Assembly: GCA_013002885.1 (NCBI GenBank)
Contig: JABDLS010000099.1
Location: forward strand, 23,288 to 87,287
Source: Gemmatimonadota bacterium
GTDB lineage: Bacteria > Gemmatimonadota > Gemmatimonadetes > Longimicrobiales > Gaopeijiaceae
Length of the DNA: 64,000 bases
Reading direction: 5' to 3'
Position 1 is the first letter of the stretch; each line of letters opens with the position of its first letter. Positions 44,283 to 52,785 of the stretch are shown one piece after another. Below the pieces are notes generated by a model. It worked only from the letters and a program-made list of their open reading frames with translations. It made no database searches and was not told the origin of the DNA. Both the position numbers and the translations under genes were made by a program.

Positions 44283-44720
44283 ATGAGAGCGTTCGGGTCG
44301 CCACACATCAAACCTCTCCACCTGCTATCGAGGAGCGCCGACTCATGCCCGGGTGTCGGCTCACGCAACGGCTTCACCTTGATCGAGGTGATCGGTGCGC
44401 TCGTGATCTTCGCCGGGGGCATCCTCATGATCATGCAGGTGAGTGGCGCGCTGACCACGCAGATGCGTTACGCCGGTGTCCGCTCGCAGATCGTGGCCCT
44501 GGCCAACGAGCAGGTGGACTCCATCGAGTCGGCGCCCTTCGACTCCATCACCGCCGGCGTAACGGAGGATACGGTCACGGTGCAGGGATGGTCCTACAGG
44601 CGTCGGGTCTCCGTGACGGCGCTTACGCCGGTCCTGGCCAGGGTCGAGGTGGAGCTGGCCCGAGTCGACAGCCTCGGACCCGCCCACTCCGTCTCGTCGT
44701 ACACATCGGCGGTGTGGTAG
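44283..44720 (+). CDS. PilV-like minor pilin
   Basis: 145 residues. A leader of about 28 residues ends GSRNG, then FTLIEVIGALVIFAGGIL gives the processed N-terminus with Glu5. The C-terminal domain is short and beta-rich. ATG 44283 (MRAFGSPH) is preferred over the longer frame from 44163, which lies inside the upstream pilin gene. Its end overlaps the next pilin start by 7 nt, so the cluster is read as one unit. Confidence 0.8.
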   Translation: MRAFGSPHIKPLHLLSRSADSCPGVGSRNGFTLIEVIGALVIFAGGILMIMQVSGALTTQMRYAGVRSQIVALANEQVDSIESAPFDSITAGVTEDTVTVQGWSYRRRVSVTALTPVLARVEVELARVDSLGPAHSVSSYTSAVW

Positions 44721-45553
44721 CGAATCGGGGCTTCACCCTCGTAGAGACCCTCATCGCGTTGGTCCTGTCGTCCTTCGTCATCGTGTTGGTGAGCCACGCG
44801 TTTCTGGTCCAGAACCGCTTCTATTCGACGCAGACGCAGCGTACGGCAGCCCAGGACAACGTCCGGGCCAGCACCGAGCTCATCGCCCGTGAGGTGCGCA
44901 CCGCCATGGAGGAGGGGATCGTCGTCGCCGGAGCTCGAACGCTCACCGTCCGGTCGCCCATCGCCGTCACGGTCGTGTGCGCCCGCTCCGGATCCGCGAA
45001 GGACGTCTTTCTCGACGGTGGCGAGGGTGCACTCGATACGGACGAGGTCGGCGGCGTAGCCCATCGGGACCCAGCGACAAGGGATTGGATTCCGGTCAAC
45101 ACCACCTGGGCCGCCATTGACGGCAGCGGGAACGCCGCCGCCAACTGCGCGGCGAACGGCGCCGACACGGTGGGGGGAAGCGGGAGCTTTCATCGGCTGG
45201 CCGGCCTGAACCCCTTGTTCGGGCCGCCGCCCGGCGAAGGCGACGTCGTCATGCTCTTCCGCGAGACCACCTTCAAGATCCAACCGTCCATCCTCGACCC
45301 GAGCACATTGGGAATCTTCCGGGCTGCGTACGGTGAGTCGCTGGTGGAGTTCGCTACCGGGGTGGATACGACGGCTCAGTTCCAGTACCGAACGGTGGGG
45401 GGTGGCTACGCCGATACGGTATCTGCGGCCTCCCTGGCATCGGTGGACGCCGTGCGCCTCGTCGCCGATGCCCGGAAGCCTGCGCCCACTGGCGGTGTCG
45501 AGGACATAACCTTCGGGTGGTCCGTGAACGTCCCACTTCGTCTCGCCCGTTGA
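44714..45553 (+). CDS. PilW-like minor pilin
   Basis: 279 residues. The five-residue leader MVANR plus G precedes FTLVETLIALVLSSFVIVLVS, a class-III-type short prepilin signal with Glu5. A large mostly beta C-terminal domain follows, with one Cys pair (C106ARSGS and AANCAANG). GTG 44714 is the only start close to the signal; upstream in-frame codons overlap the PilV-like gene. It is likely a tip or priming subunit with the neighbouring pilins. Confidence 0.8.
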   Translation: MVANRGFTLVETLIALVLSSFVIVLVSHAFLVQNRFYSTQTQRTAAQDNVRASTELIAREVRTAMEEGIVVAGARTLTVRSPIAVTVVCARSGSAKDVFLDGGEGALDTDEVGGVAHRDPATRDWIPVNTTWAAIDGSGNAAANCAANGADTVGGSGSFHRLAGLNPLFGPPPGEGDVVMLFRETTFKIQPSILDPSTLGIFRAAYGESLVEFATGVDTTAQFQYRTVGGGYADTVSAASLASVDAVRLVADARKPAPTGGVEDITFGWSVNVPLRLAR

Positions 45554-45597
45554 AGACCGGGACGGCCGGCCCGGGGAAAAGGCGACGCGAGGGGCGA

Positions 45598-46617
45598 GTG
45601 AGGGTCGGTGGAGAAGACGGGTTCGTCCTCGCTTTCGTGGTATTCATGCTCTTCGCCATCAGTGTCGCCGGCATCACCGGCTACCTCGTGGTGAGCTCCG
45701 AGTTCGAGCTCTCGAAATACTCGAGCCAGGGCGCAGAGGCCCTTGCGGTGTCCAGGGCGGGGCTGGAGCGGTTCGTCGCCGAACACATCGGTACCGTGCC
45801 CGACACGACGGTCTTCGCGTTGGGCAACGGCGTCGCCACGGTCACCACCCGGCGCCTCTTCGCCCAGGACTCACTCACCGACGTCTACTACGTCCGCTCC
45901 GACGGGGCCGTGGACGACATCTTCACGCCGGGGTCTCCGGCTCGCAGGGCCGTGGGGGGGTACGCCGTCCACCACCGGCGGCCGCTGGCTCATCATGCCA
46001 CGGTCCTCATTGCCGCCGACAATATCGATGTCGACAACGGCGGCGAGGTCCACGGATGGGATTACAATTCGGCGTCGGACTGCCCAGGGGGAAACGCCGA
46101 CGACATCACCGGCGCCATCGCGAGGGTCTCGGTCAGCGAAGGGAGCTCAAACGACATCGAGGGAAGTCCGGAGTCGGAGATCTGGTCGGGTGGCTGGACC
46201 GAGATGACCGACTCGGTGGGGTTACGCTGGGACGTCTTGTCCGACCCCGACTTTCCTGTGGACCACGTCAACAGCCTTCCGGACTTCGGCGCGATCCCCC
46301 CCGACTCTTTCCCGGTCATCCGCTACACGGGGTGGGTCTACGCGAACTTCACCGGCCGCGGTGTGTTGATCGTCGATGGCGTCTTCGACCCGAGCCCGAG
46401 CTTCAGCTGGGACGGCATCGTCCTCGCCGAAGACGTGGACGACATCATCCAGGGATACATCGACGGGATTCTGGTCGCAGGTTTCGAGGGCCCGAACATG
46501 TACAGCACCGTCGACTTCCGCACCGACGTGAACTACCACTCGTGTGAAGTCTACGGCGCCAATGAGTCGTTGTCGTACCTGGAGCTACTCCCGAATACCG
46601 TCTTCGAGGTCAACTAG
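45598..46617 (+). CDS. PilX-like minor pilin or pilus assembly protein
   Basis: About 339 residues. The leader MRVGGEDG precedes FVLAFVVFMLFAISVAGITGY, a hydrophobic helix lacking the Glu at +5, as seen in PilX/GspK-like members. A helix rich in Gln/Glu/Ala (EFELSKYSSQGAEALAVSRAGLERF) and a large extracellular domain with a YHSCEVYGA end follow. GAGGGG lies just before the GTG at 45598; the open frame reaches back to 45517. It is the last gene of the cluster, convergent with the unknown membrane-protein gene. Confidence 0.72.
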   Translation: MRVGGEDGFVLAFVVFMLFAISVAGITGYLVVSSEFELSKYSSQGAEALAVSRAGLERFVAEHIGTVPDTTVFALGNGVATVTTRRLFAQDSLTDVYYVRSDGAVDDIFTPGSPARRAVGGYAVHHRRPLAHHATVLIAADNIDVDNGGEVHGWDYNSASDCPGGNADDITGAIARVSVSEGSSNDIEGSPESEIWSGGWTEMTDSVGLRWDVLSDPDFPVDHVNSLPDFGAIPPDSFPVIRYTGWVYANFTGRGVLIVDGVFDPSPSFSWDGIVLAEDVDDIIQGYIDGILVAGFEGPNMYSTVDFRTDVNYHSCEVYGANESLSYLELLPNTVFEVN

Positions 46618-46653
46618 GCCGAAACCAGGCGGCCGCGGCGACATCCGGTCGCG

Positions 46654-47412
46654 CTACGCGTCCAGCATCATGATCTTCTGCCAGATCTTGCTGCTTAGGC
46701 CCGTGGTGAGGGCTTCCACCTCGTCGACGGCCTGGAGGACGACGGCGTCGTCGAAGCGCTCGGCATAGAGGGCTGCGAGCTTCGAGGTCAGGGACAGGAG
46801 CTCGGAGCAGTAGTCCAGGTAGCGGCCCAACTCCTCGCGGGTGAGGGAGCGGGGCGGTGACGAGTCGGTGTCGACGGTTTCGGGGTGGAGGAGCCGGTCC
46901 GGGTCCTTGGTGAGCTGGTGCATGTCGACGATGTGAGCGATGGCGCGTAGCTCCCGGATATGCCGGAGTGCCTTGCGCCTCCTAAGTCGGTTCTCGGCGG
47001 TGACGAGGAAGGCCAGACCGACGCCGACGAAGACCACGTCCTGGATGCCGGATTCGAGAATCTGGAGGGCATCGAACGCACTCCCGAATCCGGCCGGGAA
47101 CTCGGCGACGACGGCACGCACCGCCGCGATGCACCCGACGATGACGAAGGCCGCCATGAGCCACGTCGCGGTGCGCAGCCACAGGATCGGTCGCTCCACT
47201 GCATCGAGGCGGGACTTGGTCTCCTCGCCCACGTCGAGAAGGCTGGCGCAAAGTCTTCCAAGCCCGGAGCCGGGAAACCGCTCTTCGATGCGCCTCTCGA
47301 GCCGCGCCATGGTCTCGACGATGCGAACAGGGTCGAGGGACAGGGCCGGGAGGGGGTGTATCGGCGCGGAATGAGGACCCATGGGATGGGGTCCGGGCGA
47401 TGCGGAACTCAT
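46654..47412 (-). CDS. Unknown membrane protein with two helices
   Basis: 252 residues. Two hydrophobic segments lie around 106-128 (WLMAAFVIVGCIAAVRAVV) and 147-167 (VVFVGVGLAFLVTAE). The flanking helices are charged, and the C-terminal half includes HQLTKDPDRLLHPETVD. No enzymatic motif is seen. ATG 47412 (MSSASPGPHPMG) is chosen over the frame to 47589, which opens with non-coding-like residues. It is divergent from the FAD/Fe-S oxidoreductase gene and its function is unknown. Confidence 0.65.
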   Translation of the reverse strand: MSSASPGPHPMGPHSAPIHPLPALSLDPVRIVETMARLERRIEERFPGSGLGRLCASLLDVGEETKSRLDAVERPILWLRTATWLMAAFVIVGCIAAVRAVVAEFPAGFGSAFDALQILESGIQDVVFVGVGLAFLVTAENRLRRRKALRHIRELRAIAHIVDMHQLTKDPDRLLHPETVDTDSSPPRSLTREELGRYLDYCSELLSLTSKLAALYAERFDDAVVLQAVDEVEALTTGLSSKIWQKIMMLDA

Positions 47413-47572
47413 GCCCGCAATGTGACCCCGGGTTGCGTATTCGTCGAGCGCATGCGCATGATCGCGTCGAGGGAGCCCGCGGTCGGATGGATTTCGATCA
47501 CGGGCTCCTGAGCGAACAGCCGGACTGCAGCGTCGACGTGGGTCGCGCGGGTGCGGCGAAGCGGGAGCGGCG

Positions 47573-49375
47573 ATGCAACCCACCGACACACGGGATCCGC
47601 AGTACTACCACAAAGTCGTGGACTGCCAGTGGGCCTGTCCGGCCCATACGAATGTGCCCGAATACATCCGACTCATCGCCGAGGGGCGGTACACCGAGTC
47701 GTACATGCTCAACCGCGAGTCGAACGTCTTCCCGGGCATTCTCGGCCGGACGTGTGACCGTCCCTGCGAGCCGGCCTGCCGGCGTGTCCGTGTCGAGGAC
47801 GATCCGGTCGCCATATGCCGGCTCAAGCGGGTCGCCGCGGACCTGCGAGACGATGTGCAACACCTCCTGCCCACGGCGCCACCGGTGAAGAACGGCAAGA
47901 AGGTAGCCCTTGTCGGTTCTGGCCCCGCATCCCTCACCGTGGCCAACGACCTGGTACCGTTGGGCTACGAGTGCACCATCTTCGAGGCGCTGCCGAAGGC
48001 CGGCGGGCTCATGCGCACCAACATTCCTGCGTTCCGGCTCCCGGTGCGGGTCCTGGAGGAGGAGATCGACTACGTCCTCGACATGGGCGTCGACATCCGC
48101 TACGACCATCGCATCGACTCCATGAAGGAGCTCCTGGACTCCGAGGAGTTCGACGCCGTGTTCGTGGGAACCGGGGCGCCCAAGGGGAAAGAGCTGAACA
48201 TTCCGGGTCGCGCCGAGGCCGCCGACAACATCCATATCGGCATCGAGTGGCTCGAGGCCATCCACTTCGGCCACATCGACTCCGTGGGTGAGCGGGTGCT
48301 GGTCATCGGTGTCGGAAACACCGCCATGGACTGCTGCCGAAGCGCCAAGCGACTCGGTGGGAAGGACATAAAGGTCATGGCCCGCAAGACCCGACCCTAC
48401 TTCAAAGCGTCGCCATGGGAGCTGGAGGACGCCGAGGACGAGCAGGTGGAGATACTCGTGAACCACTCGCCCCAGGCGTTCGTCGTCGAAGACGGCCGCC
48501 TTCTGGGCATGATCTTCGATCTGGTCGAGTGGCATGAGAACGAGAAAGGTCGTCTGGTGAGCACGAAGCTCGACGAGACCTTCATCCACTGCGACGACGT
48601 CGTCCTCGCCATCGGTCAGGACAACGCCTTTCCCTGGATCGAACGCGACATCGGCATCGAGTTCGGCGAGTGGGACATGCCCGTCGTCGACCGCGCCACC
48701 TTCATGACCACCCGCGAGGGGGTGTTCGTCGGAGGGGACGCGGCGTGGGGGCCGGAGAACATCATCTGGGCTGTGGAGCACGGCCACCAAGCGGCCATCT
48801 CCATCCACAACCACTGCAACGACATCCCCGTCACCGACCGGCTCCCGTACGGGATGACCTTGGTGTCCACGAAGATGGGCATCCACGAGTGGCGTTACTC
48901 CAACGACTACAACCCGGCGAACCGGACGCCCATGCGGTACGAGGAGCTGGAGAGACGTTTGGCCGACATCCAGGTCGAGGCGGAGTTGGGCTACGACATT
49001 CCGCAGACCGCGCGCGAGGTCGAGCGCTGCCTCAACTGCGACATCCAGACGGACTTCACGGCCAAGCTCTGCATCGAGTGCGACGCGTGCATCGATATCT
49101 GCCCCGTCCACTGCTTGACCATCACGGAGAACGGCACGGAGGAGGAGTTGCGCGATCGGCTCATGGCGCCGGCGGACAATCTCGAGCAGGCCATCTTCGT
49201 CTCCGAGGACCTCCCCCAGACCAGGCGCGTCATGGTGAAGGACGAGGACGTGTGCGTGCACTGCGGCCTCTGCGCCGAGCGGTGCCCCACGGCGGCCTGG
49301 GACATGATGCAGTTCGACCTCATCAACCCCCACGCGGGACAGCACACGTGGTCACCAGCGGCGACTTCGGCGTAA
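47573..49375 (+). CDS. GltD-like FAD/NAD(P) oxidoreductase with C-terminal [4Fe-4S] ferredoxin domain
   Basis: 600 residues. The N-terminal Fe-S/helical domain carries CQWACPAHTNVPEY and CDRPCEPACRR. The FAD site is GSGPASLTVA and the NAD(P) site GVGNTAMDCCRS, as in the glutamate-synthase small subunit and NfnB-like flavoproteins. The C-terminus has two ferredoxin clusters, CIECDACIDICP and CVHCGLCAERCP. It should pass electrons between NAD(P)H and ferredoxin-type centres. The next gene (KorA) starts inside its 3' end, so it is very likely the electron-transfer partner of KorAB. Confidence 0.9.
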   Translation: MQPTDTRDPQYYHKVVDCQWACPAHTNVPEYIRLIAEGRYTESYMLNRESNVFPGILGRTCDRPCEPACRRVRVEDDPVAICRLKRVAADLRDDVQHLLPTAPPVKNGKKVALVGSGPASLTVANDLVPLGYECTIFEALPKAGGLMRTNIPAFRLPVRVLEEEIDYVLDMGVDIRYDHRIDSMKELLDSEEFDAVFVGTGAPKGKELNIPGRAEAADNIHIGIEWLEAIHFGHIDSVGERVLVIGVGNTAMDCCRSAKRLGGKDIKVMARKTRPYFKASPWELEDAEDEQVEILVNHSPQAFVVEDGRLLGMIFDLVEWHENEKGRLVSTKLDETFIHCDDVVLAIGQDNAFPWIERDIGIEFGEWDMPVVDRATFMTTREGVFVGGDAAWGPENIIWAVEHGHQAAISIHNHCNDIPVTDRLPYGMTLVSTKMGIHEWRYSNDYNPANRTPMRYEELERRLADIQVEAELGYDIPQTAREVERCLNCDIQTDFTAKLCIECDACIDICPVHCLTITENGTEEELRDRLMAPADNLEQAIFVSEDLPQTRRVMVKDEDVCVHCGLCAERCPTAAWDMMQFDLINPHAGQHTWSPAATSA

Positions 49376-51255
49376 ACGACTTCGCCTTCAAGGTCGCGAC
49401 GGTCAACGGGACCGGTTCGGCCAGTGCGAATGGGCTCTTGCTCCAGGCCCTCTTCCGGATGGGTATTCCCGTCTCGGGAAAGAACGTCTTTCCGTCGAAC
49501 ATCCAGGGCTTGCCCACCTGGTACGAGATCCGGGTGAACAAGGACAGCTATACCGCGCGGAGCCCCGACTTCCATCTGGTTGTGGCCATGAATCCGCAGA
49601 GCTATGGCCGGGACATCGAGGAGGTCGTCTCAGGCGGTTGGATCCTCTACGACGACACCAAGCCGCTCGAGGAAGAACTCGTCCGCGACGACGTGACGTT
49701 CCTCGGCCTGCCGTTGGCCGAGATGTGCGTTCGGGAGTTCGAGGGATCGCGGACACGGATCCTCATGAAGAACATCACCTACGTCGGTGCCCTCGTGGCG
49801 CTTCTGGACATCGACGTCGAGGTGGTGAAGGGAATGCTTCAGGAGAAGTTCTCCCACAAGCAGCATCTCATGGAGGCCAACTTCCGGGCCATCGAGATGG
49901 GTGCGAGTGCGGCGAGGGAGCGTTTTGATTGTCCTCTGCCCATCCGTCTGGAGAGGATGGACGCGACGAGTGACTGCGTCATGGTCACCGGGAACGCGGC
50001 GGCGGCGTTGGGATGCGTGTACGCCGGTGCCACGGTGGGCGCGTGGTATCCCATCACGCCGTCGACGTCGCTCATGGATGGTTTCACCGAGTACTGCGAG
50101 CGCTTCCGCGTCGACCCCGAGACGGGCAAGAAGAAGTTCTGCATCATACAGGCGGAGGACGAGTTGGCGGCCGCCGGCATGGTCATCGGGGCGGGGTGGA
50201 TGGGTGCCCGGGCCTTCACGCCCACCAGCGGACCGGGGATCTCTCTCATGAGCGAGTTCATCGGTCTGGCGTACTACGCCGAGATACCGTCGGTCTTTTT
50301 CGACGTGCAGCGGACGGGCCCGTCGACCGGGATGCCTACCCGGACTCAACAGGGCGACCTCATGCTCACGGCGTACGCGTCGCACGGCGACACCAAGCAC
50401 ATCGTCCTCTTCCCTGCCGACCCGAAAGAGTGTTTCGAGTTCGCCGTGGCCGCCTTCGATCTCGCCGAGCGATTCCAGACGCCGACCTTCGTCGTCTCGG
50501 ACCTGGACATCGGCATGAACGACTGGATGATCCCGCGCCTCGAATGGGACGACGAGTACCGGCCCGACCGGGGGAAGGTGCTTTCCGCTGCCGAGTTGGA
50601 GGAGGCCGAGAGCTTCTATCGCTACCTGGACGTGGACGGCGACCACGTCCCTTACCGGTCGCTTCCCGGAGTACACCCCAAGGGCGCCTATTTCACCCGG
50701 GGCTCGGGTCACGACAAGTACGGGCGCTACACCGAGGGGTCGGACGAGTACATCGAGGTCGTCGATCGGATCCTGAAGAAGGTGGAGTCGGCGGCGGACT
50801 CGGTGCCGGAGCCGGAGGTGCTGGCCGGAAGCCACGGCTCCAACGGAGCGGGGCCCTCGTCCAGGGGCGAGCTATCGAACGGGGCGGGGCCGACCTCATA
50901 CGACGCCCGGTACGGCCTCGTCTCCATCGGTGGCTGCCATTGGGCGGTCCTCGAGGCTCGAGACGAACTGACCCGTCGGGGACTCGATGTCGACTACCTC
51001 CGGGTGCGGGGCTTCCCGTTCAACCAGACGGTGGAGGACTTCCTGGTGGGTCACGAGCGCATCTTCGTCATCGAGCAGAACCGGGACGAGCAGCTCCGGA
51101 AGCTCCTGACCATCGAGACCGGGTGCCCGAAGGAGAAGCTGACCTCCATCACCTACTACGGTGGACAGCCTCTGAGCAAAGGCCATGTCCTGGAGGGACT
51201 GGCCCAGCACATCGACGTCCCACCGGAGTTGTTACCTGCGGGAGCGGCGCCATGA
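49348..51255 (+). CDS. korA: 2-oxoacid:ferredoxin oxidoreductase, fused gamma-alpha subunit
   Basis: About 635 residues. The gamma domain (about 15-185, VNGTGSASANGLLLQALFRMG and IQGLPTWYEIRV) is fused to the alpha domain with GAWYPITPSTSLMDG, EDELAAAGMVIGAGWMGARAFT and TSGPGISLM, the 2-oxoglutarate/pyruvate type. A linker with two SNGAGP-like repeats precedes the C-terminal domain GCHWAVLEARDELTRRG. This gamma-alpha form matches the Mycobacterium-type KorA that works with KorB alone. GTG 49348 overlaps the GltD-like gene by 28 nt. It decarboxylates a 2-oxoacid to acyl-CoA with reduction of ferredoxin. Confidence 0.9.
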   Translation: MVTSGDFGVNDFAFKVATVNGTGSASANGLLLQALFRMGIPVSGKNVFPSNIQGLPTWYEIRVNKDSYTARSPDFHLVVAMNPQSYGRDIEEVVSGGWILYDDTKPLEEELVRDDVTFLGLPLAEMCVREFEGSRTRILMKNITYVGALVALLDIDVEVVKGMLQEKFSHKQHLMEANFRAIEMGASAARERFDCPLPIRLERMDATSDCVMVTGNAAAALGCVYAGATVGAWYPITPSTSLMDGFTEYCERFRVDPETGKKKFCIIQAEDELAAAGMVIGAGWMGARAFTPTSGPGISLMSEFIGLAYYAEIPSVFFDVQRTGPSTGMPTRTQQGDLMLTAYASHGDTKHIVLFPADPKECFEFAVAAFDLAERFQTPTFVVSDLDIGMNDWMIPRLEWDDEYRPDRGKVLSAAELEEAESFYRYLDVDGDHVPYRSLPGVHPKGAYFTRGSGHDKYGRYTEGSDEYIEVVDRILKKVESAADSVPEPEVLAGSHGSNGAGPSSRGELSNGAGPTSYDARYGLVSIGGCHWAVLEARDELTRRGLDVDYLRVRGFPFNQTVEDFLVGHERIFVIEQNRDEQLRKLLTIETGCPKEKLTSITYYGGQPLSKGHVLEGLAQHIDVPPELLPAGAAP

Positions 51256-52307
51256 GCTACATCACCAAGCCGGTGGCCCGTCACAAGGGCGACCGCACCA
51301 ACGGGCTGGGTCTCACGACCCGTGACTACGAAGGCTCCATGTCCACGTTGTGTGCCGGGTGCGGCCACGACTCGGTCACGGCGGCCCTCATTCAGGCCTT
51401 CTGGGAGCTCGACGTCGAACCCCATCGCGTGGCCAAGCTGTCCGGGATCGGCTGCTCTTCCAAGACACCGACGTACTTCATCAAGGAGGCCCACGGCTTC
51501 AACTCGGTCCATGGCCGCATGCCGTCGATCGCGGCGGGAGCGAACGCCGCGAACCGCGACCTCCTGTACGTGGGCATTTCCGGCGACGGAGACTCCCTGT
51601 CCATCGGTCTCGGTCAGTTCTGCCATGCCATCCGACGAAACGTGAACATGCTTTACGTCCTGGAGAACAACGGCGTGTACGGCCTCACCAAGGGACAGTT
51701 CAGCGCCTCGGCCGACATAGGGTCGAAGTCGAAGAAGGGCGAGGTGAACCGCCAGGGCCCCATCGATCCGGTGAGCGTGGCCCTCACCCTCGGCGCCACC
51801 TTCGTCGCCCGCTCATTCTCAGGCGACAAGCAGCAGCTCGTGCCCATTCTCGAAGCGGGGCTCGAACACGACGGCTTTGCCTTCGTCGACGTTATCTCGC
51901 CGTGCGTGACGTTCAACGACCATGTGGGCTCCACCAAGAGCTACGCCTACACGCGAACCCACATGCACGAGGTGGTGCAGACGGACTTTGTCCCCATCCG
52001 AAGCGAGATCAGGACGGAGTACGCCGAGGGGACGGTTCGCGAGGTCAAGATGCATGACGGCAGTTCCGTCCGGCTCCGGAAGGTGGACGACGACTACGAC
52101 CCCACGGATCGACACGCCGCCATCGAGTACCTGGGCAGCGTCGCTGACCAGGGCGAGATCGCTACGGGGCTCCTCTACCTGGCCGAGGCCGGCGAGGACT
52201 TGCACCGGTTCAGCGCGACCGTGGACCAGCCGCTGGTCTCCCTGGGCTACGAGGAGCTCTGCCCCGGTAGCGAGGTGCTGCGAGAGGTCCAGAAGGAGTG
52301 GTGGTAG
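51252..52307 (+). CDS. korB: 2-oxoacid:ferredoxin oxidoreductase, beta subunit
   Basis: 351 residues. LCAGCGHDSV (Cys34, Cys37), SGIGCSSKTPTYF and GDGDSLSIGLGQFCHAIRRN form the thiamine-diphosphate and Fe-S sites of the beta subunit. GVYGLTKGQFSASA and GSKSKKGEV are typical of KorB. It overlaps korA by the ATGA stop/start, so the three genes form one operon. No separate ferredoxin subunit gene follows; the C-terminal clusters of the GltD-like protein may do that job. Confidence 0.92.
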   Translation: MSYITKPVARHKGDRTNGLGLTTRDYEGSMSTLCAGCGHDSVTAALIQAFWELDVEPHRVAKLSGIGCSSKTPTYFIKEAHGFNSVHGRMPSIAAGANAANRDLLYVGISGDGDSLSIGLGQFCHAIRRNVNMLYVLENNGVYGLTKGQFSASADIGSKSKKGEVNRQGPIDPVSVALTLGATFVARSFSGDKQQLVPILEAGLEHDGFAFVDVISPCVTFNDHVGSTKSYAYTRTHMHEVVQTDFVPIRSEIRTEYAEGTVREVKMHDGSSVRLRKVDDDYDPTDRHAAIEYLGSVADQGEIATGLLYLAEAGEDLHRFSATVDQPLVSLGYEELCPGSEVLREVQKEWW

Positions 52308-52317
52308 GGCGGACCCC

Positions 52318-52346
52318 TTGACCAGCTAGGTGTGGGGCCGTATACC
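52318..52346 (+). promoter_or_regulatory. Sigma-70-type promoter before padR
   Basis: TTGACC (52318-52323), a 17-nt spacer, and TATACC (52341-52346) make a near-consensus promoter about 100 bp upstream of the PadR start. The palindrome GTATAC (52340-52345) overlaps the -10 and could serve as an autoregulatory PadR operator. Confidence 0.6.
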
Positions 52347-52449
52347 TAAGCGAACAAGGCCTCGGCCACGCAGGGGTATGACCTCCGCCGGCCGGGGGCG
52401 CGGACCCACCACACGGCGGGAGGGCCTGCCCTCCATTGGACCCGGCTTC

Positions 52450-52782
52450 ATGAGCGGAAGCGATCTCTTCACCGGCACCCTCGACATCCTCATTCTCCGC
52501 ACCCTCCAGGTGGCCCCTCTGCACGGCTACGCCATCGGTCGAGTCCTGCGAGAGGGCTCCGAAGGGGTGCTGTCCGTGGAGGAGGGCGCGCTCTATCCGG
52601 CCCTGCACAGACTGGAGGGCAAGGGCCTCCTCGAGGCCGAGTGGGGGAAGACCGACACGGGACGGCGTGCCAAGTTCTACCGCCTGACAGCCGACGGTGA
52701 GGCCCACCTCCGCACCGAGACCGCACGGTGGGCTGAGTTCTCGGTGGCGGTGAGCTCCATCCTGGGTTCGGAGACCCGCTGA
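52450..52782 (+). CDS. PadR-family transcriptional regulator
   Basis: 110 residues of winged-helix type. FTGTLDILILRTLQVAPLHGYAIGRVL starts the DNA-binding domain. EEGALYPALHRLEGKGLLEAEWGKTDTGRRAKFYRLT forms the wing, the hallmark of PadR-like proteins. ATG 52450 (MSGSDLF) is preferred over a longer frame from 52330. It is followed 3 nt later by the MacB-like permease gene, an arrangement frequent in Acidobacteriota and Gemmatimonadota. The regulator likely controls its own operon. Confidence 0.9.
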   Translation: MSGSDLFTGTLDILILRTLQVAPLHGYAIGRVLREGSEGVLSVEEGALYPALHRLEGKGLLEAEWGKTDTGRRAKFYRLTADGEAHLRTETARWAEFSVAVSSILGSETR

Positions 52783-52785
52783 TTC

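Noticed and set aside
47498..49345. A 615-codon open frame on the minus strand
   Set aside because: It is antisense to the GltD-like gene, which has clear FAD, NAD and Fe-S motifs.
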